Virus record (IMG/VR): IMGVR_UViG_3300025687_000205 | Span: 1-30,277 of that record | DNA: 30,277 nt | Strand: one strand, 5' to 3' | Origin: a virus | Shown here: one piece after another, positions 1-8,467 of the stretch | Position numbering within the stretch: the stretch's first letter is position 1 | How the letters are laid out: every line of letters begins with the position of its first letter | The notes under the pieces: generated by a model | The model's input: the letters and a program-made list of their open reading frames with translations, nothing else | What the model was told of the DNA's origin: nothing | Database searches by the model: none | Translations under genes and position numbers: made by a program

Positions 1-236
1 TCCGTTGTTGTGCGACTTGATGCACGGGTGAATGTAATCTTTGGATCAAGGGTGATGCTACCATCTGAATTTGCAGAACTGGCAAACAACAGTTCTAAGG
101 AGGGAGCCGTGAATGTATTCAATGCTCCCTCTGTAATACCATCAAAACTCCCAATTCTATTCTGATAAACCTTTACATCCTCCAATGTAGGAGAATGCAA
201 CTCTGGAGAACGTAATGTAGGTTTATATAGATACAT
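1..236 (-). CDS. Probable tail fibre / lectin-type virion protein, partial
   Basis: This is an open frame of 78 codons that starts at an ATG at 234..236 and runs off the left edge, so only the N-terminus is visible. The protein begins MYLYKPTLRSPELHSPTLED and later contains LDPKITFTRASSRTTT. A D-P-x-I-T-F-T-R-A-S stretch is common near the start of phage structural proteins that carry concanavalin-like lectin or fibre domains; that link is from family knowledge. The upstream minus-strand sequence AGGGAAGAGTATT offers a modest ribosome binding site. It follows the 101-aa gene by 15 bases, so it belongs to the same transcription unit. The remainder of the protein lies outside the window, so a domain call beyond virion or fibre protein is inference. 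Confidence 0.6.
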   Translation of the reverse strand, partial: MYLYKPTLRSPELHSPTLEDVKVYQNRIGSFDGITEGALNTFTAPSLELLFASSANSDGSITLDPKITFTRASSRTTT

Positions 237-251
237 AATACTCTTCCCTAA

Positions 252-557
252 TTATTCCCAAGAAGAAATATGAATGTCATAAGTTTTGCCAGCATCAAAT
301 GATGTTGGAGTGAACTTAAACTTATCATACATTCCATAGGTTAGCTTAACTAAGTCTGCTGAAGTTAGGTCGATAGTACCAATATCTACGAAGGTTTCAC
401 TATTAACACCAGCCCCACTAATTGTTAGGGTTCCTGTAGTAGGAGTAGCACTAACTTCAATACTGAATTGGTGATTAATAGCTTCATCACTGACATCTAG
501 GGTTACAGCTCCCCCAGCTTGGGTATTACCAGTGCTACTAATTCTATCTAGTCTCAT
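252..557 (-). CDS. Small beta-rich putative virion protein (101 aa)
   Basis: The protein is unrecognised by name. It has alternating Ser/Thr/Val/Ile-rich strands, no cysteine, no signal peptide and no membrane segment. Its C-terminal part reads FKFTPTSFDAGKTYDIHISS, which suggests an immunoglobulin-like or similar beta-sandwich. The start ATG is one base after the TGA of the peptidase gene (TGACATG), and GGGGGA lies a few bases upstream. It sits between the lysin and a fibre-like gene. A small structural role, for instance a fibre-associated or decoration protein, is a reasonable guess, but the sequence does not prove one. It resembles the 108-aa protein at 16361..16687 in size and composition. 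Confidence 0.6.
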   Translation of the reverse strand: MRLDRISSTGNTQAGGAVTLDVSDEAINHQFSIEVSATPTTGTLTISGAGVNSETFVDIGTIDLTSADLVKLTYGMYDKFKFTPTSFDAGKTYDIHISSWE

Positions 558-558
558 G

Positions 559-924
559 TCATTTCCCCCATCTTGCTCTGTTGTCTCTTACGTCAATATG
601 TACAAACCTTTCATATTCCCCAATACCAAATGTATTAGGAAACTTACTATCAAAATATTCATACACGTCATGTGCAGGCATAGCCCATACAATAATATCT
701 GCAGCTTCCCCTGTTAAATGCCTACTATTAACACTCCCTCCTACATTCTTATTATGCTTCTCACACCTAGTTCCTGAAGTTATGTATACAGGGACTCCAA
801 CAAATCCTCTAAACTCTTCTAACACTTCCCTTAATTTCTTATTAGGAATGTATAGGCCACAGCCACACCTACATTCAAACTCTTCATCTGTGAAATGAGA
901 TTGTTTAGAAATGTTTCTTGACAT
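559..924 (-). CDS. M15 family peptidase, likely endolysin
   Basis: This is a zinc peptidase of the D-Ala-D-Ala carboxypeptidase / L-Ala-D-Glu endopeptidase type (peptidase M15, VanY-like small form), expected to cut peptidoglycan cross-links at lysis. The visible motifs are FECRCGCG near the start, VYITSGTRC, S-R-H-L-T-G-E-A-A-D-I with zinc ligands His and Asp, and RFVHIDVR with the third zinc-ligand His. Counted from an upstream ATG at 939 these residues are H74, D81 and H114. I prefer the ATG at 922..924 (121 aa) because GGGA lies nine bases before it and because small M15 lysins usually open close to the CxCG motif. The ATG at 939 has no convincing ribosome binding site. The gene overlaps the holin-like gene by 20 bases (35 with the longer start), forming a lysis pair. 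No signal peptide is present, so export would depend on a holin. Confidence 0.85.
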   Translation of the reverse strand: MSRNISKQSHFTDEEFECRCGCGLYIPNKKLREVLEEFRGFVGVPVYITSGTRCEKHNKNVGGSVNSRHLTGEAADIIVWAMPAHDVYEYFDSKFPNTFGIGEYERFVHIDVRDNRARWGK

Positions 925-1342
925 ATTCAATAGTCCCATAAACTAAAACCATCACTAACACAAATCCCCCTCCAACAATAGAGCTTTGAATAAGTTTTGT
1001 AATTCCTCCATCAACTCTCTCCTTCCATTTATTCTGAATATACATCTTCTCTTCAGCCCAAGCACACACCTCTGCTTTAGGAAGGCTTAGTTGTAATGTC
1101 TCAACACTACGCTGCATAACCCCTACACTCTCAGAAAGGGTTTTAATATTCTCTGATGTTATTCTTATTTGTTCTTCTTCATCTTCCATATGTTCTTTTA
1201 GGATATGTTTAACATCTGCAATAGAATTCGATAAGTCCTCTATTGCTTGTCTATTAACCACCCTCCCTTCCTCTGCTGCCATAAGCATTGTCAGGAGTTG
1301 TTTATAATCATCCCGTAACATACTGAATTCAGATTCACTCAT
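905..1342 (-). CDS. Tail-anchored coiled-coil membrane protein, holin-like candidate
   Basis: This 145-aa protein has a long charged helical region (about residues 5 to 115, probable coiled coil with a D-E-E-E-Q-rich middle). It is followed by a single hydrophobic segment at about 117 to 138 (SSIVGGGFVLVMVLVYGTIE) and a short basic tail, KKHF. That layout resembles the haemolysin XhlA group of lysis-associated proteins, which are usually shorter. Its overlap with the M15 peptidase gene supports a lysis role as holin or accessory protein; a spanin-type role is less likely because there is no N-terminal signal or lipobox. The start ATG is preceded by AAGGGGAATAAT, a good ribosome binding site. 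The stop codon TAA lies inside the following gene. The function is inferred from topology and neighbourhood only. Confidence 0.6.
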   Translation of the reverse strand: MSESEFSMLRDDYKQLLTMLMAAEEGRVVNRQAIEDLSNSIADVKHILKEHMEDEEEQIRITSENIKTLSESVGVMQRSVETLQLSLPKAEVCAWAEEKMYIQNKWKERVDGGITKLIQSSIVGGGFVLVMVLVYGTIEYVKKHF

Positions 1343-1353
1343 ATTATTCCCCT

Positions 1354-4300
1354 TTAGGAATTGTTAGTTCTTTCTAGTAGGGAAGGAATGTTTGATGTAA
1401 CAAGACCTCCTTCAGCATACCCAACAGCCTCCTCAATTCCCTCTAATCTACGTTCCCACTTTCTTTCTCTTCTTTCTTTAAGCTTCTCCTCTCTGGCTAA
1501 CATTCTTTCAAACCCTGATCCAAAGTATGTATTATATAATTTAAGCCACCCTACATTCATAATCCTATCTCTCTCATCTGGAGTTATACCCTCTTCTCCA
1601 GCAAACACAGCACTTCCTAATGAAAATAGATTATCAAATATCCCCATTGGAGTAGAGACAAGACTTCCCAAACCTTTCAGGACATTTCCAGAAGCAACTT
1701 GATCCGCTAGGTACTCTGACATTCCCAATGTTTTAACAGCATTAGCAAATACTTCTACAGGAAGAGATTCTAAATCCTCTGTAATAGCCACTTGATTAGG
1801 TTCTACATCTCCTGTAACCACTCCTGGGCCGTATAACATTGCTCTTTTAGTTTGATTTGAAACTAACCCTGATGCTCCCAATACCATAGTTATATATGTT
1901 AGATTTTGTAATCCAGTTTTTACATTCCCTTTCTGTATTTCGTCAATACTATCCATCTTCACTCTATTTACCCAACGTAACATAAAACTTTTTAGGTAAT
2001 ACAAAAATCTAAGATTTGGATTTTCCAAATACTGTCTTGAGAATTGAGCAGGAGTAATAGGCTGAAGCTTTGCTAGGTCTATGAAGATAGCTGTTTTAAT
2101 GTCCTGATTTATTCCTCCTCTATTCAGAACATCTACCATAGAATCTAGGGCTTCTTCTGGGAAATACTTACCAATCCTTTCTCGTAAAGCTTGTACCCCA
2201 GCTTCTCCACCTTGCGCTAATTCTTTATAGGCACTATAAGTAGAATTAAGGAATACATCTTTTCCTAGTAAGTCTACAAATCTAAACCCTCCAGTTTTTA
2301 ACATAAAGTTTGCAAACTGTTTAGTTCCTATAGTAGACACATATTCCTCCGACCAATGATTTACAAACCCCCAATCTTTAGCAGAAATATTTTTATCTAC
2401 CCCAGCCGCCTTAATAATTCCTTTTATATTATTCTTCACTCCATTTAGATAAGATGGGGTTAACATATCACCAATCTGTGTGGCAGCGGCTAGAGGATTT
2501 CCTAGAACAACCCCGGTAGACATGTCCCTAATGACTTGTAAAAATCTCCAAGGAGGAACTTCCCCCTTCCCAAATAGAGCAGTTAAGGCATTCTTAACTT
2601 CATACATCTCTCTCTTCGTTAGATCAGGATGATGTTGAACAATGAGAGATTCTATAGCATTATCTAGTGACACTAAGACCTTTTGCTTTATAACCTTACC
2701 ATCAGCAGTCTCAATGAAGTTGTAAGCCTTCTCTCCAAACAATCTACTCTTACTCACCTGTTCTAAGTTTCTTTGAATAAATGTGTGCATAGTTCTTACA
2801 GGATCAGAGTAGTATTGTCGCAGTTGTTTAGGAACTTTTGTGAGAACTCTATCACGTCCAGAACTTGTAATAGTATCAAGGTTAACTTTTCGTCCTTCTA
2901 ACATCTCCTGAACTAAATATGATTTTTCAATATCTGAAGGAGGGCGTCCCATCTTCTTTTCAAATTTATTAAATACTTCTGGGAGAGCTAATTCCCCTTC
3001 TTTAATTGGAAAATGTTTAACAAGCCCTTGATAGTCAGTGACGAATCTCGGAAGATAATCCTCTTGTAGTTCTGATATAATCTTAGCATCAACCATCTGC
3101 TGGCCAATATCTTCTACAATAGGTTTTACTTTATTCATGTACACCGCTACGCCAGCGTCTCCAACAGTATCCTTTAACCAGTTTACTACTGCAGTATGGC
3201 CATCTAACCATACATCAGAGAATTCTTTATATTGTTGTACAGAAGTATTGCTTCTAAGATATGAAGCAAACTCATCAAACATACTTAGGTTTTTAGTAAC
3301 CTCTTCTCTGCTAGATTGAAAGTGTTCCATAATCCTTCCATACACTCTAGGAACATAGGCAGCTAATGTAGCATCTACCCCTTGTATAGTTTCTTTATAC
3401 ACACTGGGCTTTCCAATTCCTTCCATGCTTTCTATAATAGAAATAGCTTCTCCTTCTGTTCTAGCCAAACGTAATGGCCTTGAAGTAACATGCTTGCTGA
3501 ATGCAATCTTATCTGTGATCCCAGGACTAAAACTTCTAATGGTTGCTTTTAGAGTTTCATCAGCCCCCAATCCATTCCTCACATTCTCTGCCCATCTATA
3601 TTCAAATTCATCCAACACTTTGTTAGCAAGCTGCACTTTAACTGAAGTTCTATTACTAGCAGATCTCCACATTCTTCTAAATACAGATGGAGCTATAAAT
3701 CCTGCGGCTGCTCCAGCTATACCTCCAACAATACTTCCACCCTCTTCTGTTGCAAATCCTACTGCAGTGCCTACACCAGCTAATGCTCCCCTAACCATAA
3801 GCTCTGGGCTAACAAACCCTTCTTGATTCTTTTTAGGAATAATAGAAGGCCTCGCCGCCTCTCCAGTTTCTTTTGCTACAACTCCATAACCTCCTTCAAC
3901 AGCTACAACTTTATGTGTCTCTGGAGTAATTCCAAGCTTAGTAGTAAAATTACTATTTAATGCAGCTCTAGCAGACTTCTCTGTCTCATATACACCCTTC
4001 TTAGTCGCAGCAACTACCTTCTCCCCACTCTCTAAAACAAGCTCTGGGAATATAGCTTCTACTACCTTATCATCCACAGCTTCAGCAGCCTTAGTAGACT
4101 CATCTACATATTTAGGAAGTCCGCTAAATAAATAATCATCTACCACCTTTTTAACTTTTGCTGCTTGTTCTTCAGACAAGGCTTTTGGTTGGGGAGATGT
4201 AGTCTTTTTAATCTTACCATTTATCCGTGTAACTCCAGCTAATAATGGAGAAGCAGTTTCTTCTACAACACCTTCCACTCCCTTCTCTACATATTTTGGT

Positions 4301-5475
4301 AAGCCCGCTATCATGTAATTATCTACAGTTTTCTTAACACTCTCTGCCTGTGCAGGTGTTAGTTTTGTATTACCCCTAGCTTTAGGTTTAGCTTTTCCTC
4401 CTTTAGTCTTAGTACCAAGACCTAGCGTGAAAGCCATATTACGTTTTTCTTCTAAAGCTTTTTTATGGAAGCCTATAATCTCATCTACAACATCATCAAC
4501 TTTAGGAGAGTCGAGTCTACTTCCAGCAAGTATAGAAGCTTTCCTAGCTTCAATAAAATTATTAATATGTCTTTCTACATCAACAAGCTCCATAGCTTTT
4601 ACAGAAGCATTCTCATACCGCTTAGGATCACTAAGTTTACTAATCAACTCGGCCTTCTGTTCCTCAGAAACATCATCCATAATTCGTGTTTTATCTACGT
4701 GCCATTGTTCAACAATAGCTAAATCCTCATCAGCTTGTCTTGAGATTCCTCTATTTCTAAAATATGCCCCTGCTGATGAGGCAGCTAGTCCTACTCCACC
4801 AAACAATAGGGCATTATCCAATCTACTCTCATCTTCTTCTACATAATACATGGCACCATAAGTACCACTTGCAGCTCCAGAAACTCCAATAGCTTTATAT
4901 AATTCTCTTTTAGCAGCAGCCTTAGCTGGAGCACCTACTACTCCAGCAGTCTTCATAGCATTATATACTGTGACAGCCTTCGCTGTATTTCCCATTGGGA
5001 CAGTCCATCCAATGGGCTCCATCACTGCTCCCGTAATCTCTGCTCCTGCCGAATAGTATTGGGACTCTCTTAGTTTAGAATATACTTCATCCTCAGCTTT
5101 AAGCTCTGCCTGCATCTCATCACTACCTGCAAGCTGAAGAATGCCCCTAGTAGCTCCTGTAATTCCCCTCTGCCAACTTACCATAGTACCTGCTGTATCC
5201 TTACTAATAGGAACCCCAAACACATCTTTAGGGAGATGCTCCCCTACATCTTGAAACTCTCCTATCTCTTGTAGAGCCTTGATAGAATCAGGATCACCAT
5301 ACTTCTCGGCCAATAGCTTTAACTTCTTTGGGTCAGAAATAGCTTTATAGTAATCATCTTCTCTTCCCTCCTCCATAAATACTTCATATACAACCTGTCT
5401 TATTGGACTTCTAGTAGGTTCAGTGGTAGTTGAATCCACAGACTCTGTATCATCTGGTGTTAATAAACTATCCAT
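1354..5475 (-). CDS. Giant internal virion / DNA-ejection protein (1373 aa)
   Basis: This large protein has no enzyme motif that I recognise. It is mostly charged helix. Gly/Ala-rich hydrophobic stretches lie at about 176-238 and 558-598 (LAGVGTAVGFA, IVGGIAGAAAGFIA) and could be membrane-active. Two copies of a 27-residue module lie at about 372-398 and 433-459, both containing GLPKYV, joined by a basic linker. The C-terminus has the motif YAEGGLV (about 1353-1359). Size, position after other large virion genes and before the lysis genes parallel the T7 gp15/gp16 ejection proteins, but I see no lytic transglycosylase motif in it. The ATG overlaps the preceding stop as TAATG and has GGGGAGGAATA upstream. 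Assignment as an ejection protein is inference. Confidence 0.6.
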   Translation of the reverse strand: MDSLLTPDDTESVDSTTTEPTRSPIRQVVYEVFMEEGREDDYYKAISDPKKLKLLAEKYGDPDSIKALQEIGEFQDVGEHLPKDVFGVPISKDTAGTMVSWQRGITGATRGILQLAGSDEMQAELKAEDEVYSKLRESQYYSAGAEITGAVMEPIGWTVPMGNTAKAVTVYNAMKTAGVVGAPAKAAAKRELYKAIGVSGAASGTYGAMYYVEEDESRLDNALLFGGVGLAASSAGAYFRNRGISRQADEDLAIVEQWHVDKTRIMDDVSEEQKAELISKLSDPKRYENASVKAMELVDVERHINNFIEARKASILAGSRLDSPKVDDVVDEIIGFHKKALEEKRNMAFTLGLGTKTKGGKAKPKARGNTKLTPAQAESVKKTVDNYMIAGLPKYVEKGVEGVVEETASPLLAGVTRINGKIKKTTSPQPKALSEEQAAKVKKVVDDYLFSGLPKYVDESTKAAEAVDDKVVEAIFPELVLESGEKVVAATKKGVYETEKSARAALNSNFTTKLGITPETHKVVAVEGGYGVVAKETGEAARPSIIPKKNQEGFVSPELMVRGALAGVGTAVGFATEEGGSIVGGIAGAAAGFIAPSVFRRMWRSASNRTSVKVQLANKVLDEFEYRWAENVRNGLGADETLKATIRSFSPGITDKIAFSKHVTSRPLRLARTEGEAISIIESMEGIGKPSVYKETIQGVDATLAAYVPRVYGRIMEHFQSSREEVTKNLSMFDEFASYLRSNTSVQQYKEFSDVWLDGHTAVVNWLKDTVGDAGVAVYMNKVKPIVEDIGQQMVDAKIISELQEDYLPRFVTDYQGLVKHFPIKEGELALPEVFNKFEKKMGRPPSDIEKSYLVQEMLEGRKVNLDTITSSGRDRVLTKVPKQLRQYYSDPVRTMHTFIQRNLEQVSKSRLFGEKAYNFIETADGKVIKQKVLVSLDNAIESLIVQHHPDLTKREMYEVKNALTALFGKGEVPPWRFLQVIRDMSTGVVLGNPLAAATQIGDMLTPSYLNGVKNNIKGIIKAAGVDKNISAKDWGFVNHWSEEYVSTIGTKQFANFMLKTGGFRFVDLLGKDVFLNSTYSAYKELAQGGEAGVQALRERIGKYFPEEALDSMVDVLNRGGINQDIKTAIFIDLAKLQPITPAQFSRQYLENPNLRFLYYLKSFMLRWVNRVKMDSIDEIQKGNVKTGLQNLTYITMVLGASGLVSNQTKRAMLYGPGVVTGDVEPNQVAITEDLESLPVEVFANAVKTLGMSEYLADQVASGNVLKGLGSLVSTPMGIFDNLFSLGSAVFAGEEGITPDERDRIMNVGWLKLYNTYFGSGFERMLAREEKLKERRERKWERRLEGIEEAVGYAEGGLVTSNIPSLLERTNNS

Positions 5476-7796
5476 TATTCCTCCCCTAACAAGTCTCTAC
5501 GAACTTGTGAACGGACATCTTCTGGACTTTCTGCTGATGGAGTTGTACTAAAGTTATTCACATTCTGCTTACTAATAAAGGCCAGAAGCTTATAATATTT
5601 ATCTACATCTATGTTAAGATATTTTGACATCCCCATATTACCTTTAGTGAAGGATGCCGAAGATTCAATTCCTCGCTCTGGTATCCCATCCTTTAATAAC
5701 CTAGCCGCTAGATTTATAGCTTGAGGAGCCGATACAATATCTCTCCTATTTCTTATTAATGTATTAGCAAGAGTTTCCAAACTATCCCGTAGCGAAGCCT
5801 GTTCTGATGTATTAAGATTTACACCAAAAAGGTTCTGCCCTAAACTTTTAACTCTACTCTTTGCCTGTTCTGCTTGTTGATCAGAGATAGCAGTAGTGCC
5901 CAAGTATTTACCTACATCACCTATGAGGTCTTTTTTCAATTCTTCCCATGCCCTATCTTCTGAGGCTTGTTGTTCAACTTGTTGGTCTCGATTCCTCTCA
6001 TATTCGTCATATAACATTTCATCATCAAAAGAAAACACCCTCACTCCAGGAGGTACGTCTTTTCTTGAAGAGTAGATATTACCATTCACATCCCCTACTA
6101 CATCATCAGAATATTTATTTAACTTATCTTTCTTATCCTCCAGCTCCATGTTTAGGAGGATAGTAGCAGTCTCTCGATATTCAGTTTGGGCCTCCACACT
6201 ATCTTTTTGTGTTTCCCATTTATCTTTGGCGTGTAGGAAATTAGCTACAGCTAATTCATATTGAAGCTTTCTATAGTTAGACTGGGCCTCTCTATTAGCT
6301 GCTCCTTCAGATTCCCTACTAGAAATATTAGCTGCATTAATCCCCTCCCTTGATTCTCTATTAGCTGCTCCTTCAGATTCCCTACTAGAAATATTAGCTG
6401 CATTAATCCCCTCCCTTGATTCTCTATTAGCTTGTGCAATTCTTTCCCTGCTTTCAAGGGCTTCCCTAGCGGCATCTACCCGTGCTTGTAATGCCTCTCT
6501 ACTTTGTCCCAATACTTTATTTTTATATTCTTTTTCAAAATCAAATCTCGACTCTAATTGCTCTAGTCTATTAACGCTAGACATATATGAAAGGATATCA
6601 TTACCATCTTCTATAGGAATAAGCCCCTTATTAAGCCCCTCTGTATAAGCAGACGTTCCTTTGATAACAGGGGTAGTTTCAAATGTTTGAGGATCAAATA
6701 ACATAATAGACTGATTAGCTAAGAAAGCTTGTTTCTTAGTTTCAACCCTAGTTCTTTCCTTTCTAAAGCTAGTAGAAGCAGCATTAGCATCCATAACATT
6801 CACTTCACTATATCCATTCTCCTGCCATACGTTGGCCCTATAGTGTGCGTTAGAAGCTCCTACCACTGTTGAGACAACAGATTCCCCATTGTTGTCTGTT
6901 GCTGTAAGCAAGAAGGTTTGTGTTTTTTCACGATATTCATTAGCATCCTTCAAATTATTATGTACAGTAGCGCCATTAGCAGTGTATTGCTGAACAACAT
7001 TTGGTTGATTCAAAACTTGACTTACAGTGCCATCCTCCGCTACAACATATACATAGCTAGGATTAGATTCTTTCTCGTCTTTAGTTGTTGGAGATTTTGA
7101 AACAAAGCTTCCGGGATATTTCTTTGACATTTCTTCCAGTTTATCTGGGTTTGAATCAAAAGAAATAACTTTAGTTTGGGTAGCATTCATTAAATAGAAA
7201 TAATCTGTAGGCTTCTTGGCTCCCCTAACAAGAGGAGAAGCGGAATACTTAGCCCTCTCTGCTATTCTCTTATCCTCATCAGACATACTTTCAGTTTCAA
7301 ATTTAGACAGAGCTTGTAGTCCCTGTCTAATTTCAGGCTCTCTATATTTAGTGGCTACTCCAAATAGTCTACCCACCTTACTAGAAAAATCATCATCAAA
7401 CTTATACCCAGAGGCCAATGCTCCATTCTCAGCAGCTTGTATATATTCATCTAAAGAGGGCGCTTCTGCTTTGTATGTATTAGTCCACTCAGTGATATTA
7501 GGTTTTACATCCTTATCCCATTTAGCTTTAAGTTCACTCAAATCATACTCATGTTCTTTCCCAGCAGGAACCCCCATTATCCTAGCATAGGTAATAAAAT
7601 TGGGACTACTACTGATCTTCTCATACATCTCGCGTTTAGTGTTATAATTCTGCATAGCAGTTTTGTATTGTTCTACAGCAATAGCTTGTAGTTTTTCTCT
7701 ATACTCCTCCTGCTTATTCTCTATCTGCTGTCGTTCCTCCAATCCCTTAGCAGCATTGTCCCCCATTACTTTAAGAAGTGCCCTACCCCAACTCAT
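5475..7796 (-). CDS. Large coiled-coil internal virion protein (773 aa)
   Basis: The protein is rich in Glu, Lys, Arg, Gln and Asn and is largely predicted helical by eye, with no recognised enzymatic motif. A perfect 22-residue tandem duplication sits at about residues 456-503 and contains ANRESREGINA and ANISSRESEGA, that is, 11-residue subrepeats typical of a right-handed coiled coil. I choose the second of two adjacent ATGs (7794..7796). AGGAGGT ends five bases before it but only two bases before the first ATG, and the choice gives a TGATG stop-start overlap with the 219-aa gene. It lies between the 219-aa and 1373-aa genes, in the position where T7-like phages place core or ejection proteins. 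That role is inferred from context. Confidence 0.6.
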   Translation of the reverse strand: MSWGRALLKVMGDNAAKGLEERQQIENKQEEYREKLQAIAVEQYKTAMQNYNTKREMYEKISSSPNFITYARIMGVPAGKEHEYDLSELKAKWDKDVKPNITEWTNTYKAEAPSLDEYIQAAENGALASGYKFDDDFSSKVGRLFGVATKYREPEIRQGLQALSKFETESMSDEDKRIAERAKYSASPLVRGAKKPTDYFYLMNATQTKVISFDSNPDKLEEMSKKYPGSFVSKSPTTKDEKESNPSYVYVVAEDGTVSQVLNQPNVVQQYTANGATVHNNLKDANEYREKTQTFLLTATDNNGESVVSTVVGASNAHYRANVWQENGYSEVNVMDANAASTSFRKERTRVETKKQAFLANQSIMLFDPQTFETTPVIKGTSAYTEGLNKGLIPIEDGNDILSYMSSVNRLEQLESRFDFEKEYKNKVLGQSREALQARVDAAREALESRERIAQANRESREGINAANISSRESEGAANRESREGINAANISSRESEGAANREAQSNYRKLQYELAVANFLHAKDKWETQKDSVEAQTEYRETATILLNMELEDKKDKLNKYSDDVVGDVNGNIYSSRKDVPPGVRVFSFDDEMLYDEYERNRDQQVEQQASEDRAWEELKKDLIGDVGKYLGTTAISDQQAEQAKSRVKSLGQNLFGVNLNTSEQASLRDSLETLANTLIRNRRDIVSAPQAINLAARLLKDGIPERGIESSASFTKGNMGMSKYLNIDVDKYYKLLAFISKQNVNNFSTTPSAESPEDVRSQVRRDLLGEE
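6291..6432 (-). repeat. Perfect 66-bp tandem duplication within a virion gene
   Basis: The segment 6291..6356 is repeated without any mismatch at 6357..6422, and the first ten bases recur a third time at 6423..6432. The unit length is 22 codons, so the reading frame is kept. It encodes two copies of a 22-residue block made of two 11-residue halves. Exact identity at nucleotide level indicates a recent slippage or recombination event. Confidence 0.95.
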
Positions 7797-8455
7797 CATA
7801 CACCTCCTGCATTTGAAGCTGCTACGTCATCCATCTTCTCAATTACATTTCCTCCTAATAAGGAACGTAATTTATTATCTGCATTCTCCTTAACAGCATC
7901 CCCAGTCTTTCTAGTCTTTTCACTGTCCACCTTAGATGCAATATCTTTATTCATATCCATCTCTGTTTTAATAGAAGAGGAATTAATCTTATTCATAATT
8001 AATTGTGACATTCCCTCACTAAGTTCTTCTTCCTCTTCAAAGACATAATCAATCCCAATCCTCTCTGCCATTCCTACTAGGAATAACATAATAGGCTCCA
8101 AGACAAGGAGCATAATATCTACATTATACTTTCCCTTAAACACTCCCATCTTAGCAATAAGCTCTGTGAGGGTTTCAATAGGAACCCCATCCCTCACCAT
8201 CCCCATAACAAAACTAAATGTTTGTTGTTGAAACAATTCATTAATTACATATTCTGTAGCAGACAGATAGTCTGTATATTCAGGTGGACGTTCCCAAGGC
8301 ATGGGGTTTTCTGGATCAGATGTTAGGGAAATTCCAGGAACAATCTGATCTGAAGGTTTTGTCATAGGTTCTACAGCCTTCCCCATAGAAGTTCCCTGTA
8401 TTGGAGCATTCTCTTGTTGAGGCATAGGTGGAGATGTAGGTATTTGTTGTTCCAT
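7796..8455 (-). CDS. Conserved-type phage protein of unknown function (219 aa)
   Basis: Residues 1 to 60 are Pro/Gln/Met-rich and probably disordered. A middle segment beginning near MPWERPPEYTDYLSATEY is followed by a helical part with two hydrophobic stretches, ending in VDIMLLVLEPIMLFLVGM (about 112-130). After that come an acidic run (FEEEEELSE) and a charged C-terminal helix. The middle reminds me of small proteins seen in virion modules of marine podoviruses, but I cannot name a family. The hydrophobic stretch could be a membrane helix or a buried helix. The gene has a good ribosome binding site (TAGGAGAATAGA) and shares a TGATG junction with the next gene. A minor virion or ejection-associated role fits the neighbours. 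Confidence 0.55.
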   Translation of the reverse strand: MEQQIPTSPPMPQQENAPIQGTSMGKAVEPMTKPSDQIVPGISLTSDPENPMPWERPPEYTDYLSATEYVINELFQQQTFSFVMGMVRDGVPIETLTELIAKMGVFKGKYNVDIMLLVLEPIMLFLVGMAERIGIDYVFEEEEELSEGMSQLIMNKINSSSIKTEMDMNKDIASKVDSEKTRKTGDAVKENADNKLRSLLGGNVIEKMDDVAASNAGGV

Positions 8456-8467
8456 TCTATTCTCCTA

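Noticed and set aside
3425-3826. Plus-strand open frames of 60 to 177 codons opposite nearly every gene
   Set aside because: They lie wholly inside longer minus-strand genes with recognisable domains, lack ribosome binding sites as a group and have low-complexity Ser/Leu-rich translations typical of antisense shadows.
6251-6475. Minus-strand reading frame with repeated MPLG/LIENQGRG-like residues
   Set aside because: It is a shifted reading of the 66-bp tandem repeat inside the 773-aa virion gene; its apparent repeats are only the DNA duplication.
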